Positions 43,476 to 51,367 of a stretch of 64,000 bases of DNA are shown here, piece by piece. Both the position numbers and the translations under genes were made by a program. Every line of letters begins with the position of its first letter. Position 1 is the first letter of the stretch. The DNA comes from Murdochiella vaginalis (GTDB lineage: Bacteria > Bacillota > Clostridia > Tissierellales > Peptoniphilaceae). Location: NCBI RefSeq assembly GCF_900119705.1, contig NZ_LT632322.1, positions 1,302,001 to 1,366,000 of the forward strand, written 5' to 3'. The notes beneath the pieces were generated by a model. It did not search any database. It saw only the letters and a list, made by a program, of their open reading frames with translations, and had not been told where the DNA came from.

Positions 43476-43760
43476 TCAGTCACGAACAACAGCCAGCACG
43501 TCCTCAATCTTAATGACAATGTATTCTTCGCCATCCAACTTCACGTCGGTTCCGGCATATTTCGAATAAATCACACGATCGCCTATTTTAACCGCATCTT
43601 TGTATTCATCCTGGGCGGAAATTTTATCGCTGATAGCAACGACTTCCGCATATTGCGGCTGTTCCTGCGCCGATGACGGTAAGACAATTCCTGATGCCGT
43701 TGTCTCTTCTTTTTCTAATTTATGAATGACAATGCGCTCTCCGATTGGATTAAGTTTCAT
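43476..43760 (-). CDS. groES: Co-chaperonin GroES (HSP10)
   Basis: Lid of the GroEL chamber, 94 residues, starting MKLNPIGERIVIHKLEKEET. The mobile loop region is EEETTASGIVLPSS-like (EKEETTASGIVLPSSAQEQP), where the hydrophobic IVL tripeptide contacts GroEL. The roof loop and the terminal KYAGTDVKLDGEEYIVIKIE follow the family pattern. First gene of the operon. A CIRCE operator lies between its promoter and its start. Confidence 0.98.
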   Translation of the reverse strand: MKLNPIGERIVIHKLEKEETTASGIVLPSSAQEQPQYAEVVAISDKISAQDEYKDAVKIGDRVIYSKYAGTDVKLDGEEYIVIKIEDVLAVVRD

Positions 43761-43779
43761 ACGATCCTCCTGTCTTTTA

Positions 43780-43806
43780 TTATCACTCTCTTTGTATGAG
43801 TGCCAA
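43780..43806 (-). promoter_or_regulatory. CIRCE operator for HrcA
   Basis: Inverted repeat TTGGCACTC-N9-GAGTGATAA, which departs from the consensus TTAGCACTC-N9-GAGTGCTAA at one position in each arm. It lies in the groES 5' leader just after the -10, so HrcA binding would block transcription. hrcA is not in the window. Confidence 0.93.
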
Positions 43807-43813
43807 CATGCTT

Positions 43814-43842
43814 AATATACCGCATGAAGAAACTTTTTTCAA
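43814..43842 (-). promoter_or_regulatory. Promoter of groESL
   Basis: TTGAAA (43837-43842), a 17-base spacer, TATATT (43814-43819), immediately upstream of CIRCE. It is a housekeeping sigma-A type promoter. Confidence 0.82.
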
Positions 43843-43860
43843 GGCCTTTGTGGAAAATTA

Positions 43861-43886
43861 AAGGCGAGATCCTGGGATCTCGCCTT
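43861..43886 (-). terminator. Terminator of the sortase gene pair
   Basis: A 12-base-pair stem AAGGCGAGATCC/GGATCTCGCCTT with a two-base loop, about 25 bases beyond the stop of the srtB-type gene and upstream of the groESL promoter. A T-rich stretch follows on the minus strand. Confidence 0.8.
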
Positions 43887-43911
43887 GTTTGATTCGATAT
43901 CGCCTTCCCGT

Positions 43912-44802
43912 TTACTTGCTTACGGCGGATGCATCTGCCGGAGGCATTGGCGGCTTTTCCGTATTGTCCCACCCCCTGTTTGCGTCGATGCTCATGACCT
44001 GCTCGCGCGTAACCGTGCGTTCCTTGTTTTCTATTTTGACCAATACGCCTACAACGGCGATGCGTTTGCTCTCGTCCTGTGTGGTGGTACAGGTTGAAAG
44101 CGTCACGACGCGATCTTTTGCACTGAGCTTTTCCTTAAAATGAAAGTTCACTTCGGAGCGGTCCAAATCTTTCTGCAAATTGTTAAGAAATGTTTTCTCC
44201 TCCACATTGGGATCGCGATACGAATCCGTCGCATCGCGTTGGCGAATGGAAAAGATACGATACGTATAAATTCCTTTCTCGTTCACGAGAGAAAAAAGGT
44301 TATCGCTCTTGTCGACATAGCTCTGGTCCAAAAAGTGTTTGAGAATGCCGAACATCTCATCTCCGTAATACATCATGTGCCCGTAAAGAACCGTATTCTG
44401 ATCCGTCAGATCGGGCTTGTTTTGATAATCCATAAAAGGAATGCCCTGAATACTGTACTTTTCGTCAATGCCTCTGCGAAGATAGTAGTCATTGTCCTTC
44501 GCCTGCAGAACCGGATATTGATTCGGTGCTCCGTAGATCATAATATAAGCAACAATATCCTTATTCATGGTCTTCAGGCGATTCATCAACGCTTCGTAAT
44601 CCAACATCGGCGCATTCTGCGCCACGGAAGAAGCGGAAGAAGCCTCCTTTGGAATCGACAAATCGGCAAGCTGCTTCTGGACCGCAGCGATTTCCGAATT
44701 GGACTTTTGTCTTTCCCAAAGATAGGTGCCAATTTCTACTACACTAAACGCCATGATCATCAGGAAAATGCCCTGTATCAGACGCCGTAACCATTTTTTC
44801 AT
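43912..44802 (-). CDS. Class B sortase with N-terminal membrane anchor
   Basis: Transpeptidase that anchors surface proteins to the wall or builds pili. 296 residues: a signal-anchor helix (about 8-27) and a class B sortase domain. The catalytic histidine is in NTVLYGHMMYYG, the cysteine in VVTLSTCTTTQDESKR and the arginine in the following KRIAVVGV. The segment DNDYYLRRGIDEKYSIQGIP with FMDYQ is the typical SrtB beta-strand region. The last 30 residues are Pro/Ala-rich. A related but lipoprotein-type sortase lies directly upstream. No sorted substrate (NPQTN-like tail) is visible in the window. Confidence 0.9.
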   Translation of the reverse strand: MKKWLRRLIQGIFLMIMAFSVVEIGTYLWERQKSNSEIAAVQKQLADLSIPKEASSASSVAQNAPMLDYEALMNRLKTMNKDIVAYIMIYGAPNQYPVLQAKDNDYYLRRGIDEKYSIQGIPFMDYQNKPDLTDQNTVLYGHMMYYGDEMFGILKHFLDQSYVDKSDNLFSLVNEKGIYTYRIFSIRQRDATDSYRDPNVEEKTFLNNLQKDLDRSEVNFHFKEKLSAKDRVVTLSTCTTTQDESKRIAVVGVLVKIENKERTVTREQVMSIDANRGWDNTEKPPMPPADASAVSK

Positions 44803-44885
44803 CGTTCTTCTCCTATCCTCGCCTGCATCGAGCTGAGGACCCCTATTTCTTACCTCTGCACCCCCGAATCGGCTGCCTGTTCAAA

Positions 44886-45740
44886 TTATAAGCTTTGCGT
44901 CGTACTGCTTTCTTCCGGTGCTTTTTCTTTCTCATTTCCGTAAAAGCGTTTTGCTTCTTCAAACGCTTCCGGCGTCAATTCCGCTTTATCCAGCACGCCA
45001 AGAATGGCGAGACGATACGTATGATCGCCATCTCCCGTACAGGTGGATAACGTTAAGACTCGTTCCTTTGTGGTGACTGCTTTATCGTAGTGGAAATTGA
45101 CCATACTGCCTTCGACAGCCTCTTTAAGTAAGGCCGCATATTCTTTTTCCGGCATGTTGGCACGGCGATACGGTGCTTCTTCCAATACTTTATGGATGGT
45201 AAACAGGCGATACGTATAAATGCCGTTGTTGGTGGTAATGGTAACCGTCTTTGGCGATTTGTCGGTAAACTCCTGTTCTTTATAATGACGCAAAACACCA
45301 AATTGCTGCAATCCGCCGGCATCCGGCATATGACCGTAAATGACGGTGTTCTGATCGGTCAGCTTCGAGGTGTTCTCCATATCCAGGAAAGGAATTCCAT
45401 AGAGCTCGTATTCTTTATCGATATTGCGTCGCAAATAGTAATCATTGTCCCCCGAATACAGGAGCGGATAGGCATTCGGTGTGCCATCCAACGAAATCCA
45501 GCCTACGACATCGGCATTCCGTTTTTGCAAGTCTTTAATCTTTTTGTCAAAGCCGGGCTTTGCTAACGTGATCGTCCCGTGACGAATGCTCATCACCGTC
45601 TCGCTTGTCTCCTGCTCTTTGCTGCTCTCAGAAGCCGGTGCCGCCTCATCGCTTGCCGGGGCCTTTTTCTTTCCGCAAGCCGCGAAAAGAAGCACCAGGG
45701 CAAAAGCAACAACCAAAATCCCCCATTGTTTTCTTTTCAT
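44886..45740 (-). CDS. Class B sortase with a predicted lipoprotein signal
   Basis: A 284-residue class B sortase. The catalytic triad is complete: His in NTVIYGHMPDAGG, Cys in VLTLSTCTGDGDH and Arg in TYRLAILGV. The DNDYYLRRNIDKEYELYGIP followed by FLDME strand is shared with the neighbouring sortase. Unlike an ordinary sortase with a membrane helix, the N-terminus reads MKRKQWGILVVAFALVLLFA followed by ACGKKK, a good lipobox with the cysteine at residue 22 and a Ser/Glu/Ala-rich linker (25-50). So the enzyme is predicted to be lipid-anchored. Transcribed 83 bases ahead of the second sortase, and probably a tandem duplication. Confidence 0.88.
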   Translation of the reverse strand: MKRKQWGILVVAFALVLLFAACGKKKAPASDEAAPASESSKEQETSETVMSIRHGTITLAKPGFDKKIKDLQKRNADVVGWISLDGTPNAYPLLYSGDNDYYLRRNIDKEYELYGIPFLDMENTSKLTDQNTVIYGHMPDAGGLQQFGVLRHYKEQEFTDKSPKTVTITTNNGIYTYRLFTIHKVLEEAPYRRANMPEKEYAALLKEAVEGSMVNFHYDKAVTTKERVLTLSTCTGDGDHTYRLAILGVLDKAELTPEAFEEAKRFYGNEKEKAPEESSTTQSL

Positions 45741-45763
45741 AACACACCCCTTTTCCTGCTTCG

Positions 45764-46930
45764 TTATTCCCCGATTGCGTCCAAGACTTCTTTTTTGGGC
45801 GTGCGATTTTTAATCCACGCTTTTGCTTTTCCTGTCAATTTCGTATCCTGATAAAGAATCGCACCGATCATCTTTTCTTCCGCATCAAAGAAGAACTTGC
45901 TAAAGGAACCATCTGTGCCTTCTTTATAGAGCATTTCTCCGTCATGCGATCCCGCAGAAAACAGCTTCACTGCACCGATTTGCAAGTTGGTAAAGAGCAA
46001 CGGCGAATCATAGTGTGCTTCTTTACCGGACATGGTATCGCCCGCAACCTTTCCCATTTCCATCGCTGCGGACCAAAGTCCCATCGTTCGGCCATTCAGC
46101 TCTGCAACATCCCCTGCTGCCCAAACATTTGCTTCGCTGGTTTCCATGCGATCATTTACCACGATGCCCTTATCCTTTTGCAGCGTTTCTCCGGCTAAAG
46201 CCGTATTGGAGCGTACGCCAACCGAGAATACCACTGCATCGCAATCCAGCTTTTCGCCGTTCGTTAACGTCACACTGGTTACTTTGTTCTCACCGTGGAC
46301 CGCCTTCAGGGACGCCCCAACATGAATGTGCAGATCTTCCTTGGTTTCAAGGCTCTTGCGAACCAACTCTCCGGTTTCTTTATCCAGCTGACGAATCAAC
46401 AGATACTCGGCAAACTCACATACATGAACCTCAAAATTCTGTTGGCGAAGTGCATACGCCGCTTCCAATCCCAGCAAGCCGCCGCCGACGACAAGCACCC
46501 GACGAATTTGCGGGTAATATGCGCGAAGCGTATCCAAATCTTCCGCGGTACGAATGGAGGTGACTCCTTCCAATTTTCCACCCTCATACGGCGGAATAAA
46601 AGGATGGGCTCCCGTGGCAAGCAAAAGCTTGTCATAATGCAGACGATCTCCCTCGGCAAAAACAACCTCCTGTTTTTCATAATCCACCGAAGACACCGTC
46701 TTTCCGAGAAGAAGCTTTATGTTCTGCTCGGCATAGAATGCAGGCTTCTGGAGCAACAGATTCTCCGTCTTCTCTCCCGTTCCCATCGCTTCTGTGAGTC
46801 GAATTCGAAAATAAGGGGCCATGTTTTCGGCGGAGATTATTGTAATCTCTCCTTCCGCATCATTTTTTCTTATTTGTCTGGCGGCAAAGTACCCCGCAGC
46901 GCTGCCACCGATTATTACATAGTTGGTCAT
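45764..46930 (-). CDS. NAD(P)/FAD-dependent oxidoreductase
   Basis: A 388-residue flavoprotein of the class I pyridine nucleotide-disulfide reductase fold. FAD-binding GGSAAGYFAARQIR starts at residue 8. The central NAD(P) motif VVGGGLLGLEAAYALRQQNF lies at about 147-166, and the second FAD motif NVWAAGDVAE near 268. There is no redox-active CxxxxC disulfide, and the fold resembles the FAD part of NirB or rubredoxin reductases (NADH:rubredoxin or nitrite reductase-type). A role in oxygen or peroxide defence of an anaerobe is possible. It lies 23 bases upstream of the lipoprotein sortase gene and 18 downstream of pepF. No partner rubredoxin is nearby. Confidence 0.85.
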   Translation of the reverse strand: MTNYVIIGGSAAGYFAARQIRKNDAEGEITIISAENMAPYFRIRLTEAMGTGEKTENLLLQKPAFYAEQNIKLLLGKTVSSVDYEKQEVVFAEGDRLHYDKLLLATGAHPFIPPYEGGKLEGVTSIRTAEDLDTLRAYYPQIRRVLVVGGGLLGLEAAYALRQQNFEVHVCEFAEYLLIRQLDKETGELVRKSLETKEDLHIHVGASLKAVHGENKVTSVTLTNGEKLDCDAVVFSVGVRSNTALAGETLQKDKGIVVNDRMETSEANVWAAGDVAELNGRTMGLWSAAMEMGKVAGDTMSGKEAHYDSPLLFTNLQIGAVKLFSAGSHDGEMLYKEGTDGSFSKFFFDAEEKMIGAILYQDTKLTGKAKAWIKNRTPKKEVLDAIGE

Positions 46931-46948
46931 TGATTTGCCTCCCTATCA

Positions 46949-48715
46949 TCATAAGCTCGCAATAGCTTCTACCTTTTCCACCAATCCCGCAAAAACGGAA
47001 AGCGCACTGTCCACCGTCTTGGGATCGGTCATATCGCATCCTGCCATCTTCAGCTGTTCAATCGGGAAATGGTGCGCGCCATCTTTCAAGAATGCGAAAT
47101 AGGCATCTACATCTTCCTGACCGCCGTGCAGTACTTTTTGCGAAAGCACCGTAGCCGCGGTAAAGCCGGTGGCATATTTATATACATAAAAGTTGGAGTA
47201 AAAATGCGGAATGCGCATCCACTCGTAGGCAATCTCCGGATCCGAGATCATCGCGTCTCCGAAGTACTTTTTGTTTAATTCGAGATACAGGCGATCATAG
47301 TCCTCGCCCGCCAAGCTTTCGCCATTTTCAATACGCTCATGAACCGTTTTTTCAAATTCCTCAAACATCGTTTGACGATAGACCGTAGACTTGAAGCTGT
47401 CCAGATGGTGATCCAGAAGCTCTCGCTTTTCCTCTTCGGTTTTGGCATGTTTCGTCAGATAATCCAGCAACAGCAGTTCGTTAAAAGTGGAGGCAACCTC
47501 CGCCGCAAAAATCGTGTAATTGTAATAGAGAGCTTCATTGCTGTGCTTAGCGAAATAGCTGTGCATGGAATGTCCCATCTCATGGGCCAATGTGAACACG
47601 GAATCCAGCGTACCGTTAAAATTCAAAAGAATATAGGGGCGGCTTTCATAGGAACCGGAAGAATACGCCCCTCCCGCCTTTCCTTCACGAGGATAGACGT
47701 CCATCCAGCGTTCTTCAAAGGCTTTTCGATAGATTGTCTGATAGTCCTCTCCGAGCGGTGCCACCGATGCGATGCAAAGTTCCTTTGCTTCTTCAAAGGT
47801 ATAGGTTTTCGCCGTTCCTTTAATGAGCGGAAGATAGACATCATACATATGCTGTTCCGTTAATCCCAGCAGCTCTTTTTTCTTCGCATAGTAACGATGC
47901 AGAAGCGGCAGATGCCGATCAACGCTCTCGAGCAACGAATCATATACAGATGGAGGAACATCATCTTCATAAAGCGTCATAGCCAGCGCACTGTCATAGT
48001 GGCGCAGCTCAGCTTCTGTCGTAAGAGCCTTGACGTTATTGGTGTATGCCGTCGAGATGGTATTGCCGAGTCCATGAAATGCTGTATACAGTGAAAGAAA
48101 TGCTTCTTTGCGCACGGCAACATCCGGATTTTTTTCATGCGTTGTAAAATTTTGCTGTGTGAGCTCCTCCCCGTCCAAACTCTTTAACGGTGGAAAGTGC
48201 ATGTCGGCATTGGTTAAAAAGTAGTAGATTGCATCCGGAGCTTCCGACAGAAAGTGCATTTTCGCCAGAAGATTTTCTTCCGAGGCAGAAAGCGTATGCT
48301 TCTTATAGCGGAAGATACGGGCAAACCACTCATGAAAAAAGGCGTACTCTTGATTTTCCATCAACGCCTTCTGCTCCTCTTCCGAAAGAGAGAGTAGATA
48401 GGGCTCAAAGAACGAAAAGGCGGCAACATATTCCTGCAGCAGGCGGGAAGCCGTTTGATACTGACGCTGCGCCTCACTGTTGCGGCTGTCCTCATCCTGT
48501 TTCATATGTGTATAAACGATCAGGTTTTCCGCAAGGATCTCGCTTTGACGATAGGCCTCCAGGATTTCCGAAAAATGGGCTTTCGGTTCTTTTGACCAAC
48601 GTTTGAGCGACAATATCGTGTTCTGTAGTGTTGTAATATCCCGTTCCATCGCGGATGCGTCGGGATACATCTCATCAATCGCCCAACGATAGGCGATACT
48701 TTGTTTTTCGTCCAT
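46949..48715 (-). CDS. pepF: Oligoendopeptidase F
   Basis: Zinc metallopeptidase (M3 family) that cuts oligopeptides inside the cell, 588 residues from the ATG at 48715 behind AAAGGAGATTTT; upstream in-frame codons are non-conserved. The zinc site is FTLAHEMGHSMHSYF, in HExxH form, with the third ligand in the following NYTIFAAEVASTFNE. The N-terminal half is the helical substrate domain. It likely turns imported peptides into amino acids, in keeping with an amino-acid fermenting lifestyle. Transcribed with the flavin oxidoreductase gene 18 bases later. Confidence 0.95.
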   Translation of the reverse strand: MDEKQSIAYRWAIDEMYPDASAMERDITTLQNTILSLKRWSKEPKAHFSEILEAYRQSEILAENLIVYTHMKQDEDSRNSEAQRQYQTASRLLQEYVAAFSFFEPYLLSLSEEEQKALMENQEYAFFHEWFARIFRYKKHTLSASEENLLAKMHFLSEAPDAIYYFLTNADMHFPPLKSLDGEELTQQNFTTHEKNPDVAVRKEAFLSLYTAFHGLGNTISTAYTNNVKALTTEAELRHYDSALAMTLYEDDVPPSVYDSLLESVDRHLPLLHRYYAKKKELLGLTEQHMYDVYLPLIKGTAKTYTFEEAKELCIASVAPLGEDYQTIYRKAFEERWMDVYPREGKAGGAYSSGSYESRPYILLNFNGTLDSVFTLAHEMGHSMHSYFAKHSNEALYYNYTIFAAEVASTFNELLLLDYLTKHAKTEEEKRELLDHHLDSFKSTVYRQTMFEEFEKTVHERIENGESLAGEDYDRLYLELNKKYFGDAMISDPEIAYEWMRIPHFYSNFYVYKYATGFTAATVLSQKVLHGGQEDVDAYFAFLKDGAHHFPIEQLKMAGCDMTDPKTVDSALSVFAGLVEKVEAIASL

Positions 48716-48788
48716 AAAATCTCCTTTCGGCAGTCTGTGTACCCTATTCCTTACTGTGTTATTCGAAAGCCGTGTTATCGGCGGCTTC

Positions 48789-49934
48789 TCATCGTTCGAC
48801 AAAAAATGGTCTATGCGCGGCGGGGATTGCAAATCGATTGGCAATCTCATCCGGATCGGCCCAAAACGTCTTATTTTCCAGCTGTAGCGTTTCAAAACTT
48901 TCTTCGTCCGCCTCGTGCACAGCATCGGCTCGATGCGAAAAATTTTCTTGATCGGAAAAAGCTCGATTTCGATCACATGGTACGTCCGACAAGGGGGAAA
49001 GTGTCACGCGATAACCGATCATATGCCACTCCAGGTGTGAGAAAATATGCGTTGCGGGTTCCAAGGTTTCGATTTTTTGAATGTCTTTCCGACAAATCCC
49101 CTCTTCAAGTAATTGGAGAAGCACCTCTTTCTGCGTAAGATGACCGTCGAACATAGGAAAGAGCCATAAGCCGGCTAACAATCCTTTGGATGGACGCTGG
49201 TGCAGCAAGAGGCGATCGCCCCGTTGCATGACTACCACAGTTTTGTTTTCCATTTGTCTCGGTTTTTTCGGGCGCCGTCTGGGAAATTGCGACGCATCTT
49301 CCCTATTTGATACGGCACAAAATGCACGAAGCGGGCACGTCGGACACAGGGGCTGTCCATTCGCAACACAGATCAGAGAGCCCAGGTCCATTAAGGCCTG
49401 ATTGAATGCTCCCGGACGTCTCGTGTCCATTTCCAGACGCATGCGTTCTTCTAAGCGCTCCTTGGTTTTCCGATCTTCGAGGAAGCCTTGTTCTCTCTCC
49501 AATCGCGAAAAAATCCGATACGCATTGCCGTCCGGCGCAATCACCGGCTGACCGAACGCGATGGAAGCGATCGCCCCTGCAGTATAGGCACCAATGCCCG
49601 GAAGGCGTTTGAGTTCTTCCAGGGTCGCGGGAATCTTGCCCTTTCGTTCCTGTACGAGCTGCTTCGCCGCTTTCTGTAGATTTCTGGCTCGTGAATAATA
49701 TCCAAGGCCCTGCCAAAGCTTAAGCAAGCCCCCCTCGCTCGCTTCCGCTAAAGCATGGACATCCGGAAAGGCTTCCAGAAATCGTGTGTAGTAGCCCTTA
49801 ACCGCTTCCACGCGGGTCTGTTGCAGCATAATTTCCGATACCCAAACATGGTACGGCGTAGGATCCTCCCGCCAGGGAAGCACCCGACGATGGCGATCAT
49901 ACCAGCCGATCAATTTTTCAGATAATTCGCTCAC
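48789..49934 (-). CDS. mutY: A/G-specific adenine DNA glycosylase MutY
   Basis: Removes adenine paired with 8-oxoguanine. 381 residues. The helix-hairpin-helix LKRLPGIGAYTAGAIASIAF (about 108-127) and the catalytic Asp in QPVIAPDGNAYRIFSR are present. Four cysteines form the [4Fe-4S] loop: C-x6-7-C-x2-C-x5-C in CVANGQPLCPTCPLRAFC (about 188-205). A Nudix-like C-terminal domain recognises 8-oxoG (QRGDRLLLHQRPSKGLLAGL). The start is a GTG at 49934. Its ribosome site AGGAGG lies inside an 11-bp inverted repeat, which may limit translation. In E. coli mutY sits elsewhere, and the FHA gene upstream is not functionally related. Confidence 0.94.
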   Translation of the reverse strand: MSELSEKLIGWYDRHRRVLPWREDPTPYHVWVSEIMLQQTRVEAVKGYYTRFLEAFPDVHALAEASEGGLLKLWQGLGYYSRARNLQKAAKQLVQERKGKIPATLEELKRLPGIGAYTAGAIASIAFGQPVIAPDGNAYRIFSRLEREQGFLEDRKTKERLEERMRLEMDTRRPGAFNQALMDLGSLICVANGQPLCPTCPLRAFCAVSNREDASQFPRRRPKKPRQMENKTVVVMQRGDRLLLHQRPSKGLLAGLWLFPMFDGHLTQKEVLLQLLEEGICRKDIQKIETLEPATHIFSHLEWHMIGYRVTLSPLSDVPCDRNRAFSDQENFSHRADAVHEADEESFETLQLENKTFWADPDEIANRFAIPAAHRPFFVER

Positions 49935-49939
49935 AACAA

Positions 49940-49976
49940 GCTCCTCCTGTATCCATTATAAAGGAACAGGAGGAGC
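49940..49976 (-). promoter_or_regulatory. Inverted repeat covering the mutY ribosome site
   Basis: GCTCCTCCTGT (5' arm on the minus strand, 49966-49976) is exactly complementary to ACAGGAGGAGC (49940-49950), separated by 15 bases. The 3' arm contains the mutY Shine-Dalgarno sequence, and the loop contains TATAAT (plus-strand ATTATA). Confidence 0.6.
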
Positions 49977-50005
49977 CAATAATGTACTTTCTGTTGAATT
50001 CTATA

Positions 50006-51367
50006 TCAGAGAAGAAAGATCGCTTCCTCGTCTCCGAAGCGCAGGCGATCTCCTTGCGAAATGGTCTGTGGCACATGAGGAACAAGACGGCTGTTGTTCA
50101 CATAGGTTCCATTGCTCGATTGCCAATCGGTTATAGTGTAACGGCCGTCATCCAAGGAAAAGCGCGCATGTTTTGCGCTCACCTTTCGACTTGTTCGCAC
50201 GATATCGGCTCCCCTTTCCCGCCCGAACATCATCGGTAACGTCGAGAGTTTCACTTCCTCCTTCTCGGAAAAACGCAGCCGAGGGCAGGCGTTGTCCGGA
50301 ATATGGATCATGCGAATATGACCGTTCTCTTCCCAGAGAAGAGGCGTCGTCTCCTGCTTTGTTTTTTGAAAAAGTGGCTTCGCCGCCTTCGTTTTTTTCT
50401 CCTTTGCGCTACGATAACGCTTCCAATTTTCAACGCTGAAGTGCATAAGAAGTTCCAGCAACGTGGTAGGCACCCTTCCCGAGGGGCTATCCTTTTTCTC
50501 GTCTTTCTTCGAAGCTCCCTTCTCGGTCATCTCCCTTGCCGGCAAAACAAGGGGTTCGGTGGTAGAAAAGGGATCTCTTTTCTCCGCATAGCCGGAAAGA
50601 GTCTTCCAGTCAGGGTGATTGGAAGGCTGTGCAGCTTCCGCTTTTTGACCGCTCTCTTTTTCGGTATCTTCTGTATCGATCGGAATTTTATTTTGCGGCG
50701 GCACGAGAAACGGCGCATGCTCCGGCGATGCATTTTCTTCTTTTATCGGTGCGTTTCTTTTCGACAGATCGCTGGAAACAATCTTTGATGGCACAGAATG
50801 GGTGCTTCTGCTGGTCAGGTCGTTTTGGAGACGATCCGACAAGGCCACAAGTTCTTTGCGATCAAAGGCAGGCGAACGCAAGGCATTAAACACCAGTGAC
50901 AAAGAGCGGCTCTCTTCCTCGGCAAAGGGGCGTGAAAACAGCGCTGTCCTGCAAAAAGAGGAAAGAGCTTCGTTTAGCGAAGCAGAAATGTGTATCGGAA
51001 GAACAAGAAAAACCACCTTTTCTTCTGTGACAGCGATCGCTTGCGGATGGAGTACCAACATAGCAGGATCCAACAGATAGTCTTCCGCCTCCTCCAGCGC
51101 GGAAGCCAAGTTGCCGAAAAAATTCGCCAAGCGCTTCCGATTCCATGGCTCATCGATCGCATGGAATCTCTTGCCTGGTACGGTATAGCGAAAAACGCCG
51201 TTCTGTTCCGTTGTCTCGAGCGGAGCAAAATAGGGGGACGTATTTCGGGCCATCATCGTCAGAGCAAGGCGATCCGGAGTCTCCTCTCCTTCAAGGCAAA
51301 GTAAAACATGCTGCTCATCCTCCTCGTTGATCAGGCGCAGTCCTTTACGAATCAGGCATGAATCCAT
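50006..51367 (-). CDS. FHA domain protein with N-terminal DUF6382-like domain
   Basis: A 453-residue protein. The C-terminal forkhead-associated domain (about 380-453) has the phosphothreonine-binding pattern MFGRERGADIVRTSRKVSAK, then HARF, NGTYVNN and DRLRFGDEEAI. The N-terminal part (about 1-170) resembles DUF6382, which occurs beside TadZ/Flp pilus genes in Firmicutes. The middle (about 190-350) is charged, Lys/Ser/Glu-rich and probably disordered, a typical substrate for Ser/Thr kinases. It overlaps the upstream TadZ-like gene by 16 bases and has its own GGAGG site. The partner kinase and the pilus genes are not in the window, so its role is unknown. Confidence 0.8.
   Translation of the reverse strand: MDSCLIRKGLRLINEEDEQHVLLCLEGEETPDRLALTMMARNTSPYFAPLETTEQNGVFRYTVPGKRFHAIDEPWNRKRLANFFGNLASALEEAEDYLLDPAMLVLHPQAIAVTEEKVVFLVLPIHISASLNEALSSFCRTALFSRPFAEEESRSLSLVFNALRSPAFDRKELVALSDRLQNDLTSRSTHSVPSKIVSSDLSKRNAPIKEENASPEHAPFLVPPQNKIPIDTEDTEKESGQKAEAAQPSNHPDWKTLSGYAEKRDPFSTTEPLVLPAREMTEKGASKKDEKKDSPSGRVPTTLLELLMHFSVENWKRYRSAKEKKTKAAKPLFQKTKQETTPLLWEENGHIRMIHIPDNACPRLRFSEKEEVKLSTLPMMFGRERGADIVRTSRKVSAKHARFSLDDGRYTITDWQSSNGTYVNNSRLVPHVPQTISQGDRLRFGDEEAIFLL

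Noticed and set aside
44887-44892. TATAAT at the end of the lipoprotein-sortase gene as a promoter for the second sortase
   Set aside because: It overlaps the stop codon and no matching -35 was found, so it is weak evidence.
48716-48976. Extra 87 residues before pepF
   Set aside because: They read through the mutY-pepF gap and the end of mutY, look basic and non-conserved, and the ATG at 48715 has a clear ribosome site.
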